Positions 42,585-53,510 of a stretch of DNA of 64,000 bases are shown piece after piece. Every line of letters begins with the position of its first letter. Within the stretch, counting starts at the first letter, position 1. The position numbers and the translations under genes were made by a program. Origin of the DNA: Rachicladosporium sp. CCFEE 5018 (Eukaryota > Ascomycota > Dothideomycetes > Cladosporiales > Cladosporiaceae); contig KZ111140.1 of the NCBI GenBank assembly GCA_002077045.2, positions 1 to 64,000 on the forward strand. The letters run 5' to 3'. Below the pieces are notes generated by a model. The model searched no databases and was not told where the DNA came from. It was given only the letters and a program-made list of their open reading frames with translations.

Positions 42585-45180
42585 ATGGCAATTCATAGCC
42601 GACTGATTGCGATTTTCACGTTCCTAGCCGGCAGTGTTGCTGCGCAGGTCGACTACTCGCAGTACGTCAACGTCTTGATCGGATCGGAAGGGCCTTACCC
42701 TGGCCAAGCTTTCGGCGGCGGCGACATCTTCGTAGGTCCTGTCGTGTCCATGAAGGCAAACTCTCCTAACACTCCTATAGGTTGGTGGCGCGGTGCCTTT
42801 CGGCGTCGCGAAGGTGGGCATTGATACGTACGAAGACAATGTCACGCTCAGCACTCTTAATGGCGGCTACACGCCACAAGGCCGTGTCACGGCTATCAGC
42901 ATGATGCATGAGAGTGGTACCGGAGGACCAGCTAAGTACGGTGTTGTTGCGCAGATGCCGTTGACGGCTATTCATGCGCCTGTCAATATGCTGGACAACA
43001 GCACGTACTGGCAACGCCGCGTAGGGAACGACACTGCGCGCGTAGGTTACTTCAGGACTGAGCTTGAAAGCCGTGTGACGGTCGAGCTATCTGGTGCGAG
43101 GCACAGCGGTATCATGCAGTACACTTACCCACCAAGATCTGAGAAGCACGTGTTGGTCGATGTATCGCACTACCTACCCGACGAGAACGGTGGGAGTGCA
43201 GTGCAGGTCTTCCTTGGCGGCCAGATCGATCTACAGCCCGGCGGTAAAATCTACACCGGCTATGGTACGTGGGTTGGCGGATGGAACGAAGGCGCGCCCT
43301 TCACCGTCTTCTTCTGTGGCGAGTTCGAAGAAGCGCCAGACCAGGCGCAGACCTTCCGCGGTCGCAACACAGATCCGATGCAGCGATACCACTCTTTCAG
43401 CAACGAACCTTACCAGCAAGCTATGTACGGCAATCTCACAGAAGCCAGCGGTCCACTGAATGATCGCATTGGCGCTGTGTTCACCTGGAGCAACACCTCT
43501 AGCACCACAGTGAGATCTCGTGTAGGCATATCCTTCATCTCAGCAGACAAAGCCTGCGCTTTCAAGAACGCCGAGATCACATCCTGGGATGTGAAAGTCA
43601 CTGCTCAAGCGGCCATCGATGAGTGGAACGCGGATGTGTTCAGCAAGATCCAAGTCCCCACCGACGCCTCACAGAACCGCACGAACCTCGTACTGCTGTA
43701 CTCAAGTCTATATTTCATGCACCTCATGCCCAGCGATCGCACAGGCGAGAACCCTCTCTGGCAGTCCTCCGAACCATCATGGGATGACTTCTACACCGCT
43801 TGGGACATATTCCGCTGCACAACAACGCTCTATCAGATCCTGCAGCCGAGCTATTACGAGAGCATGATCCGCGCACTGATCGACATCTGGCGCTGGGAGG
43901 GCTACATGCCCGATGGCCGAAGTGGGAACTATAATGGTCTTGTGCAGGGTGGCTCAAATGCTGACAACATATTGGCTGACGCTTATGTCCGTGGTCTGAG
44001 GGGCGAGGTAAACTGGACGGCTGGATATCAGGCTATGCTTAAGGATGCTGAAGTGCAACCATACAATACATTCAGCTTCACTGATCCATCAGCGAGTGTG
44101 AAAGAGGGGAGAGGCGCACTGAACGATTGGATTCCGTTGGGATACGTGTCGTCTGATCGGAGTACGAGAGCTGTGTCTAGGACTGTGGAGTATGCGCTCA
44201 ATGACTTTGCACTTGCTCAGGTGGCCAAGGATCTTGCGCCGGGGGATGTGGAGAAGTATCTGAATCGATCTGCGCAGTGGCAGAATCTCTGGGCTCATAA
44301 CTTCACTTCGCTGAACTTCACTGGGTTTCTTGCGCCACGGCTGGCGAACGGGACGTTCAACTTAACTGACTACAACCCAGCGCTTTGTGGTGGCTGCGAG
44401 TGGCAGGACATCTCGTACGAAGCTACGCCGTTCGGTCAGTCTCTGATCCAGGAAAGGCTGTTTGCTACCTTCACTGACTAGCCCTAGAATACTCCTTCAC
44501 GATCCCCCACGACATGCAGACCCTGATCGACTTCATGGGCGGCGAGCAAGCCTTCGAAGAGCGACTCGACTACATCTTCCAACCCAATACCTCGCAGCAG
44601 AACCTCGGGGCCAACGGCGCAGCGATCAATACCATCATGAACATCGGCAATGAGCCGGACTTTGCGACGCCGTATGAGTATCACTATATCAATAAGCAGG
44701 CGAAGTCGGTGGAGCGCACGAGGCAGTTGGCGAATACTTAGTGAGTAGTGTAATCATGTTGTGACCGCTTTACTCCAGTGCAAAGGCTGATTGCACTTGG
44801 TTTAGCTTCCACGACGCTCCTTTCGGCGTCCCCGGCAACTCAGACGCCGGCGCGCTAAACTCCTGGCTCATCTGGCAAATGCTCGGCCTCTACCCCGTCG
44901 TGACCCAAACCACAATCCTGATCGGCTCGCCCTGGTTCAGCGACATCAACATGACTGTCAACGGCAACCGCACGCTGCGGATCACTGCCACTGGACTCGA
45001 TAATGCTGCAGCTACTACGTGCAGTCCGTGACCGTCAACGGCCAGCCGTGGACGAAGAACTGGCTTGACCATGCGGATGTGATGGTCGAAGGTGGGAGTA
45101 TTGAGTTCGAGATGGGTAGTGACATGACGGCTTGGGCAACGGGAGAGGTGCCGCCTAGTCCCGGACATCTCGTATTGTAG
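42585..45180 (+). CDS. Secreted GH92 alpha-1,2-mannosidase with frameshift near C-terminus
   Basis: Exons 42585-42731, 42781-44434, 44488-44740 and 44806 onward. Residues 1-20 form a signal peptide (cleavage after VAA). GH92 hallmarks are VGGAVPFGVAKVGIDT, WDDFYTAWDIFRC, MPDGRSGNYNG, SYEATPFEYSFTIPHDM and APFGVPGNSDAGALNSWLIW, the last carrying a conserved catalytic Asp. GH92 enzymes are calcium-dependent exo-mannosidases acting on N- or O-glycans. After GLDNAAA near 45010 the frame runs into a TGA at 45029-45031. The expected C-terminus (YYVQSVTVNGQPWTKNWLDH and on) is present one frame over and ends at TAG 45178-45180. This equals a one-base deletion. The gene is either recently damaged or affected by a sequencing error; product would be 759 instead of about 809 residues. 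Confidence 0.88.
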
Positions 45181-45272
45181 ACATAGACGCATCAGCACTT
45201 GATGCACCTGTCTACTTCCCAACGCTGTGCAAAACAACAGCTTGTGGTCCCCACACCCTCCCATCCAGGCTC

Positions 45273-47163
45273 TTACAGGATCGTAACGCCATGCAGCATA
45301 TACTGCCGTTGCCAATCCTCAAGCCGCCTTTCATCACCATCGTCCTTGAGCAGGCCATACTCGAGCAGGTAGCAGTCGAACGGCACGTTCGCCGGCTTGT
45401 CAATGTCCCCAGCTTTCCGCCTCTCCTCCAAATCACCCCAGAGGATCTCCAGTTTCTCTGCCAGCTTTCTCAGTACGCGAGGGTTTCGGCGCAGATCGCA
45501 GGGCTCATACTCGAAGCCAGTGCCGAGAAGATGTTGGGCTTCTTGATGGCTGACATTGACCCAAGTCGAGCTGGCGTTAGACTGCGTACCGCCCGCGGCA
45601 GCTTCCAGGTGCAATGAGAAGCTCCACTCCCACTGAGTTGTTGAGGGTGGGTACTCGTGCAAGCTGTCGTCCTCGTCGCTTTCGACTGCAACTGCGAAGT
45701 CTTCGATGTCGGGAGGGAAGTACTCAATCACGCGCACTCGCGTCCTGTACTTGGCGTTGATGAACGGGAGGATGTAGGATCTGCCGTCCGGAGTCACGTT
45801 TGTATGTCGCCTGGTGCCTTCGGAGTCCAGAATCGAGGCTAATGGTGTATTCGACTGTATGTCGTTGGAACAGCGGACGTGCGGGTTGATGTGACCTGCG
45901 TCTGGAATGATCGTACTACTTGAAAGTCAGTATCGGCATGAATTGGTGTCAGGCGTAGACAACTCACTCTTCTGTTGTGTCCATTGGGTCTCCAGCAGCG
46001 GCACGCGCAGCAAGCTCCTCAGCTAGCTTCGCTTGTTGCCGCCTTTTCTTCTTCGCCCCTTTACTTAGCGGAGGCCTCGCATTTGCCAGCCTTTCTTTCT
46101 CAGCTTGCCGCTGTGCCCAGTACTGTTCCTTACGTCCTTTGAGCTCCTGGAGCTCAATCGTGTCGTGCTTGCTCATGAATTGCACCTGGACCTTCGTCGG
46201 GTACATCATATCCGGCCACATGTCTCCTTCCAGCTTGTCATATCCGTCGCGAAGCTTGATCTTGACGTTCTGCAGCAGAACAAAATCACCTTCCTTAACG
46301 CGCTGGTTCACGAATGAGGCATGCGGATCCTTCAAGTTGACTTTGAGACACCGATAGCCGAATGGTCCTGGCCACTCTCGCTTTGTACCCTCGCTGTAGC
46401 CGTACTTGTCACCATCACGTCGAGTGTCGTCGTCGTTGTCAAGATCCTCTGGTGGACGGTAGTGGAACATGGCGTTGTTCTCCGTGTAGTCGGTGATATA
46501 CAGCTCACAATCACTATACTGCTTTGGGAATTTCTTGATCACTTCCCCGCAGATATCTGCGAAGCGTCGGTCTTCTAGCTCGCAGATGCGCTGAAGCTTC
46601 TTCGTGGACCTCCCTTTTTCCAGTTTACTGCGATCGTCGCCTACCTTCAGAGAAACATCGTACTTCGGTCTCGGTATCACCTGTGAAAAGGCTGTTTTGA
46701 GCGCAATGACATACTGTTGCTCTGGCCAAGACACTGAATTGATGCTGGCCGGAGTGCCACGACATTGCATTTTCTTACCACCTGTGTAGGTAATCGCGAA
46801 CTCCGGCGACGGGATTGCCGGATATGGGAAGACGACATCGACAGTGTTGAACGTTGAGATCGCGAAGACTTGACCATTGAAAGAGTTCATCTTGACACTC
46901 CTGATCAGGACAATGTCGCCAGTATCATGAACCTCTGGCATGTCCAGCTCGCGAGGCCGGAAGAACCGCACGCCCAGGCCTTTTGCGCCATATATCGAGT
47001 TCTGGAACTTAAGGTCCTGTAGGCGAATAGTGGTCTGCCATTGTCCTGCTCGATTCACTGTCGGTGGGAGGAAGTCCACGACAACGCCAATGATGTTCAA
47101 GATGGTCCCAGGCGGTGCACTGTTGGCCGTTTGGAGGTCAGTGAATCCGGTTGGAAGCGCCAT
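45273..47163 (-). CDS. POT1: Protection of telomeres protein 1
   Basis: Exons 47163-45968 and 45918-45273 encode 613 residues, with a 49-bp intron. The first OB fold (Telo_bind) spans about residues 7-150: FTDLQTANSAPPGTILNIIG, TIRLQDLKF, GLGVRFFRP, GDIVLIRSVKMNSFNGQVFA. The second (POT1PC) follows at about 185-345 with CELYITDYTENNAMFHYR and PFGYRCLKVNLKDPHASFV, then GDFVLLQNVKIKLRDGYDKL. A basic stretch (GAKKKRRQQAKL) precedes the C-terminal domain. Pot1 binds the single-stranded G-rich telomeric overhang within shelterin and protects chromosome ends. It is convergent with the GH92 gene, about 90 bp apart. Confidence 0.92.
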
Positions 47164-48155
47164 ACTCCATTGCCGATGGCGATCGCAAGCCGCCGGGCAG
47201 AAGAGGTATTTTCCACGGACGTCCGCTGGCCACTGACTGCTAAAGTGCCATGTTCATCGACCAACTGAACGAGCCCTAGTAAAGACGCGTGCACAGCCGT
47301 CGAGCAGCACGCGTTGTGGCGTCTTTGCACAAGGGTGGATCCTCCGGCCCGAGCTGCTCCCGCAAGTCAATCTCAGGCTCATGCAAGATCGTTTTCTCGA
47401 ACGGCCAACGTATCTATTCGCCGCAAGATACGACGCCGATTGCGCGACCCGCTTCCCCTGCCGTACGAGGAAAGCGCAAGAGCCAGTCTAGTAAGCGAGC
47501 TTGGATAGCTGCGATCAGCCTCCACCTCGTCATCACGGATAGGACGCTGTATGCCAAGGAGTTGTTCAAGGCCAAATCGCAGTCCTCTCCGCGCTCTGAC
47601 GCAAGAACACCAGATCTGCACTGATGCATCCATATACCGACGTTCGCCGCATCCACCACAGCATAGCTAATTAGCTATTTGCCATCTCACCGGCACCTCC
47701 GACTACAACGTTCGGGGAGCTTGCATTGCCTGCCGATCATCGCAAAGTAACCTGGCTGGCGGTCCACTCCAAGCAATATTGATTCATTGCATGCCAATCA
47801 GATATGCCGCCCTGTGTTTCGATACTCCTGTGTCTCGATACTTTCCATTTTCTTCGTCATTGCAAAAGCGCATGCTAACGTTCGGCTTGTACGCCGCTAC
47901 GCTAGCCCTACACCAGCCATGATATTGCGCAAAGTTCCTAGTCCACGACCTCAGAACCTACAACCTTGCTCAAAGTCTTCAGTAGCATCCTTCGACGACA
48001 CTGACCGCGATGCTCGTCATGGCATTGGCAGTGCGAGTGTAGAGTGCAGTTGCTTGTACTGTAGGTACTTTCATCCTATTTTCAATTATTGTTCACCTTC
48101 GACAAACACTCTCTACATCGACGGCTCCACTGTCAGACACCCTCACACCTACATC
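47164..48155. other. Divergent intergenic region, POT1 to membrane protein gene
   Basis: About 990 bp. The frame of the next gene stays open upstream to 47787 but shows no conserved protein, so I start that gene at 48156. Nothing else seen. Confidence 0.5.
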
Positions 48156-48856
48156 ATGGGCTTTCTCACCAGCTTCCGCTCGTCACGAGCGAACAGCGCG
48201 CTGCAAAAATTCCTCCGTGTCATCGAGTTCCTCTCGCCAGTTGTCTCACTCGGTCCTTTCGCCTCACGCGTTGCGAAGATCGTCCGTCTCGGCCAGCAAG
48301 CAACCACAACTTCCAACAAGGCAGTACTCGGCATACTAGGTGCTGCAGTCTTGTATACGCTCATCGCCATGATCCTGCAATTTACAGTCAAGCACGGTGG
48401 TCCGAAGATCCTTCGCTGGCTCATGATGCTGCTCGATGTTCTGTTCATCATCGCATTTATCGTTGTTGCTGTCCTGACGCGACCTGGCGGGAGTTCTGGA
48501 TCCTCTGGACCTTGCCGGACATCGAAGCTGGCGCCTGTCATCCCAAAGAATCTGAACTGCAATCTGCCGTACGGGACCTTCATCTTGTCAATCTTGAGCA
48601 CGTGAGTAGCTGCCCGGCTTCGAATGCTTAGTCGAGGAGTGAAATACTGATGTTCAGCAGATTCCTCCACCTAATCACAGCCGCCTTCCATGAGGTCAAA
48701 GATCATCGTCGTAACAACCGACTAAAGCACGATCAAGAGATGAAATTCACGAACAGCACATGCGTGGACATGAAGCACGTTAAAAAATTTGACACAGGTA
48801 TATTACATCGAGAGTGGGGCGCTGGCAGGAGTACATGGAATATACCACGGAGGTAG
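48156..48856 (+). CDS. Small multi-span membrane protein, hypothetical
   Basis: Exons 48156-48601 and 48661-48856 encode 213 residues. Four hydrophobic stretches are visible: around residues 22-40, 55-80 (AVLGILGAAVLYTLIAMILQ), 88-110 (WLMMLLDVLFIIAFIVVAVL) and across the exon junction (GTFILSILSTFLHLITAAFH). Short loops between them resemble the four-helix plan of MARVEL-like fungal membrane proteins, but I cannot assign the family firmly. I chose the acceptor at 48660 because it gives an uninterrupted fourth helix; an acceptor three bases earlier is also possible. The tail is polar and basic. Function unknown. Confidence 0.65.
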
Positions 48857-48994
48857 GCGCTCGGTAAGATCACACTTTTGTATGATACAAACTGCTTCAC
48901 AAAGTCCATTTCTAGACCATAGATCCTTTGCCACAATATGACTTGCGCCATCCTCCTTCGTGTCTACAGATTAGACTCTTGCGACGCAACCACT

Positions 48995-49375
48995 TCACTT
49001 CAAAAAGTCAGGCGTCAGCTTGTTTGTGAAAAACCTCTCCTTGATCCCCTGATGCTTCACCGGCACATTCGTCACCGACATCTTCCTGCGCATCACTTCC
49101 TCCTCGGTGAGATGGTGCTCGCCCCAGCTTCTCGATCGGCTCCGGCCGGATTCTGTGCCTTCGGAGGATTTGCGTCCGCGGTCTCCAGACTGTCGACGGG
49201 CGTCTGTAGGTGAAAGTGTTGACGAGGGATCGGATGTTGAGGGATTGTGCTTGTCTGTGAATGAGATGCCTGTTGGGCTTGGGTTGCCTGGTGGAGGGAT
49301 CAGAGGCTGGCGGTCTGAGGCTTGGAAGGAGGCGTATGATGTACTGGCTGTTTGGGTGGAATCGGTGGTAGACAT
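48995..49375 (-). CDS. Small Ser/Thr-rich hypothetical protein
   Basis: One exon encodes 126 residues. The N-terminal two thirds is low-complexity and rich in Ser, Thr and Pro; the C-terminal 40 residues are more ordered and charged (HLTEEEVMRRKMSVTNVPVK, then HQGIKERFFTNKLTPDFLK). No signal peptide or membrane segment. It is convergent with the membrane protein gene upstream. I do not recognise a family; the gene call rests on the frame and the protein-like C-terminus. Confidence 0.5.
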   Translation of the reverse strand: MSTTDSTQTASTSYASFQASDRQPLIPPPGNPSPTGISFTDKHNPSTSDPSSTLSPTDARRQSGDRGRKSSEGTESGRSRSRSWGEHHLTEEEVMRRKMSVTNVPVKHQGIKERFFTNKLTPDFLK

Positions 49376-50311
49376 TCTGCGATTACAATTATGCTGTAGT
49401 ATGGTCTTGATGCTCAGTGGAGTTCCGCGCTGGTCTTGGTGATCGTTTGGATTGGTATCAAAAGGCTTGTAGGAACGTAGTTATGTAGTACCTAGTCCAA
49501 TACATGACAAACGACATGCCACCACGTTATATACAACCAGCGGACCACGGCGTAGACACCTCACCGCGCGGTCATAACCAAGCACTGCCATCACCTCGCT
49601 CTCGGCACCCGCGCATTGCAGTCTTGGGTGCCATACATCGAGGCGTTTCCCAAGCTTCCAAGCTGTTGCACAGGGGGCCACCGGAGCGGACTATGACTTT
49701 GCCATGGAAGCAAGAGACCCACTGCCACGAGTGTGCTATCTCTTGGTGCTGGACATTAGGTGAAGTGGAAGTGTTTGGTCCGGAGCGGAGGGTTCGGCGT
49801 TGCGTAGGCCAATGTTCAAGGGCTTGGCGTGGGTGGCGAACCTTGAGGCTGTGGGATGCAGAACGTTTCCTCAATCAGGATGTACTACATGTATGCGTTA
49901 TCATCGTTCCGCAGTCACGAGTGGCGCAGGAGGAAAGATGGCGAGAGGCATTACTTGTCCGGTGAAGAGCTCGTGTCCAGGTCCATCAGGCAATGCCACG
50001 GGATGAGATTCAACATTTCTTCCATGGGGCAGTGCAGCCCTCTCCCAGCGTTTCACTGATCAGAACGTCGCAAGAAGACTGCATTTAACGGGTCACGATA
50101 GCCCTTGATAGGCATACACGATGGAAGAGCGCAGCACCTCGCCCGCTTTGGCTGCAAGCTATGCAGGACTGCAGTAGCTCAGCCTCCTGAGGCTGCAGGC
50201 CGGCCTCACACGCGGGATTCAGATATACCCTGCGACCATCGCTGCTCCCTATCCGATGCATCTTATCAGAGTCCATCTTGGTGATGGAAGTTGGCACCCT
50301 GAGTCATCGCG
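49376..50311. other. Intergenic region
   Basis: About 940 bp between two divergent genes. An open frame of 153 codons at 49504-49965 shows no recognisable domain and is not called. Nothing else seen. Confidence 0.5.
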
Positions 50312-53300
50312 ATGGCAGACGCGCTCTCCATCGCGGCTTCGGTCATCGCGGTTGCCACCGTCTTCCTGCAGTCGTCCAAGGCCCTGACGGAGTTGGTGCA
50401 GGACGTCAAAGGCGCGCCGGAAGAACTCAAAGCCATTGCTAACGACGCAAATGCATTCAGCGCTCAGGTCCTTGCAGTCAAGGCCTCGCTCGCGGACGCT
50501 GAGATAGCGCGTCTCGTGGACAGGACGGAGGTCATCCGCGGTCTCATGGCTAACATGCGCGATGCAATGCAAAACTGCGCCGATGCATGTCAATCGCTGT
50601 TGCTGAAGCTTGGCTCGCACGCGACCTTAACTATGACGGGGCTCAGCATTGGTGAGGCAATCCCGTGGTGGCTCACTATGACTTACACTGACTCTGTGTA
50701 GCACGCGATTTGGGATGGATGTTCAAGAAGAAAGACATCCTTGCAGCTGTGCAGCGTCTGGCTAATACAAAACTGTCATTGACTGCTTCATATAGCTCGG
50801 CTACCCTGTAAGTTGCATGTACTTCGCTGTTGGATCGGATCAGTGACTCTATTCAGTGTCATGCAGATGCATTCTGCTGTGCTAGCCTCAGGTAACGCCG
50901 CTACCGTACAGATCAACCCTGCCAAAATCACAGGCGCTGGGATCAACGTTGCCTCTACGCTTGGGCAATATGCTGCGAGTCTCGCTGCTACTCCAGACTC
51001 GATCAGCGGCCGCTCGTATCGTCTTGCTATCGATGCAGGCGACGTCGACCTGGTGGAGAGAATGCTCGATCAAGGCATCGGCATCGACACAGTATTAGAT
51101 GAGGGCCATACAGCGTTACTACAGGCGGTGGTGAACAAAGATCTTACTATGATGCAGCTCCTCCTGAATCGAGGAGCGAGTCCTCATGCGATTTGGATGT
51201 ATACTACCGTAGTCACCAACTATGACGTACAGGTGGAGGAAGAAGACCAGCAAAAGGATACCGTCCTGCATCTCGCAATACGCGCTTGGCAGTCTGCAGA
51301 TGAATGTCATGCAATGGTGCTTACGCTGGTGCAATCTGGCGCCGACGTGAATGCCACCAACGCTAATGGTGATGCGCCTCTAAACTTGCTATTGCGCGAA
51401 GCGGCTGGGCAACAAGGTTGCGATAAGGTAGTGCGTGTTCTGATCGAACACGGCGCAAGCTTGGACTGGCGGAACAATGCCGGAGACACGTTGCTGAGTA
51501 GCACGCTATGTGGGCAATATCCGTGGGGCGAACTGGACAAACGGATAGATCTGGTAGGACTGCTGTTAGACTCAGGGGCCAGTCCACGCGCGCTGACCTA
51601 CAATGGTGCCACACTCTTGCACGAAATGATTGAGGACAGGCGGCTGGTCCCCGGGGGCCCTCTAGCCACTCGCGATCGTAGGACTAGTTTCGACAGATTG
51701 ATGGACATGCTGCTCTTTCACGGGTTCGATGCAGTTTCGTTGGATTTGCAGGGAAGGCCGATCCTCGCAGCAATCATCATGGGCGGAGTTCTGGACTGGT
51801 TCGACATCTTCAATAGGTACATCTTGGGTGCTACCGCGCGGCTACAGCCTGGGCCAGCTCTGACAAGAGCAATCGCAGAACATGACGGTGAAGGTATCAT
51901 TTGTCAGCTTGGGCGGTCTCGGAACGACAAAACATCTGAAGTGGAAAATGGGGTGGCAGGGGTTCTTGAAGCCGTATGTTGGGCAGTTGCATTGCAGGAT
52001 GAAGCACTAGTAGTGACCCTGCTCGGACCTCGGCCGTCTGCACTGGGTAGCCGCATGCACTCCCACATCGTCAACTTTAGGGCAGATACTGATGGACATG
52101 ACAGCCGTGGGTCCTCCTCCAAGAAGCCCGAAACCGTCTGCCCACTCTTTTCACCTCTGACTGTTGCAGCGAGGACTGGAGAACGGAGTATGGTTCGGTT
52201 ACTGCTATCGTACGGTCTTGCTGTGGTGCACCATCCTGATTCGCTCGATGTCACTGCACTTGATACAGCTTTACACTGGCGGAATTTAGCGGCGATCCAG
52301 GAAATAATGAAGTTTGGTGTCATCGAGAATTCCAGGTGTATCGTACCATGGAGGACCATTGGGATTGCCATAAGGCGCGCTCCAATGTCATACATCGACG
52401 CGTTGCTGTTCGCGTCACCCCAGACTGGTGGCTCGATTCCAGACCAGGTCTTCGAGGATTACCTGACTTCGGAGTGGCGTCACTCCCACCGAAACGATGA
52501 GATTGGTGACATAATGTACTGCTTCGCAGAACACGGATTTAGTCCTTTGACCAGGTTCGGAGATGGTCGGACCCTCCTTCATAATACGATTGTCGAAGAA
52601 CTGCGCGAAACACTTATGGCGCTGGCTTACTCCATAAATTGTCCTGGCTATGTTGACGTGCGGGATCATAAAGGGCAGACTGCATGTGGGCTAGCGGGCC
52701 GCATGTATCGCGAAGGCTGGCACGACAACTTTGGAGCTATGCTCACGGCCGGGGGCCGCCGCACAATTGGGACCGCGCTATCAATGCTCGACATTGACCA
52801 AGCTAAGGATGAAGAACTAGCGCAAGCCCTGGGCCTGACTGTCATCGAAAATAACGTAAGCACAGGGGCTTGGTCGATGGGCGCACTAGGATTATCCAAT
52901 GAGCTGTCCTGGCGAAAGTTCACTGACCCCTACTCAGAACCCGGTTTGCTGCAAATGCCCGAAGCATGGAGGCAAGCGAGTGGGTACCTTTCCAAGTACC
53001 AACGGGACCACTTCAATGCGCTACCACGCTTCGCATCGACTGCTCCGAATCCACTCAAAATCCGTCGTACGCAAGATGATATCTTGCATCTGGTCGCCAA
53101 GGCATCGGCTGAGAAGAAAAGACTCACAGCCACGTACAAGGGACATGGAGACGTCAACCCCGACGGTCTGCATCGGAGGGTGCAGATCACGAACCACATA
53201 TTTGCTAGGAAGCCAGATATGGCGACATGGTCCCCCTCAGGCGAGCCTACATGTCTCAATCGCTTCAGTCTCAGAGAGGGTCTTGAGAGACATTGGGCCG

Positions 53301-53510
53301 CTTCCGAATGGTGTCAGCTCTACTTTGAACGATACGTCAACGGTAAGCTCATGACAAGTGTCGCACGACCTCACTGCCTAGCATGCTGACATTGCACGTG
53401 CAGTCGACTGGAAAGCTATCGCTGCGCAGCCAGAGTATCAGAAGATCCGCGAGCTCGTTATGCGAGACCAGAAGTTGGTAGATGCTATGTCTCGAGTGCC
53501 TGTTCGTTGA
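50312..53510 (+). CDS. Ankyrin-repeat protein with fungal STAND-type N-terminal domain
   Basis: Exons 50312-50651, 50702-50807, 50857-53342 and 53404-53510 encode 1012 residues. The N-terminus (MADALSIAASVIAVATVFLQ, then ALTELVQDVKGAPEELKAI) matches the helical domain that opens many fungal STAND/NLR-like proteins (PF17111 type). Instead of a NACHT or NB-ARC NTPase, ankyrin repeats follow at about residues 200-400: GHTALLQAVVNKDLTMMQLL, DTVLHLAIRAW, LVQSGADVNATNANGDAPLN, VLIEHGASLDWRNNAGDTLL and LLLDSGASPRA. A second ankyrin-like set lies at about 560-620. The C-terminal 200 residues are charged and unrecognised. No P-loop is visible. A role in non-self recognition or signalling is possible but not shown. 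Confidence 0.8.

Noticed and set aside
47787..48155. N-terminal extension of the small membrane protein to an upstream start
   Set aside because: The extension looks like translated non-coding sequence, and the ATG at 48156 is followed by a normal soluble N-terminus before the first helix.
49504..49965. 153-codon open frame in the intergenic region
   Set aside because: No domain, odd composition rich in Arg, Trp and Cys, and overlapping open frames on the other strand.
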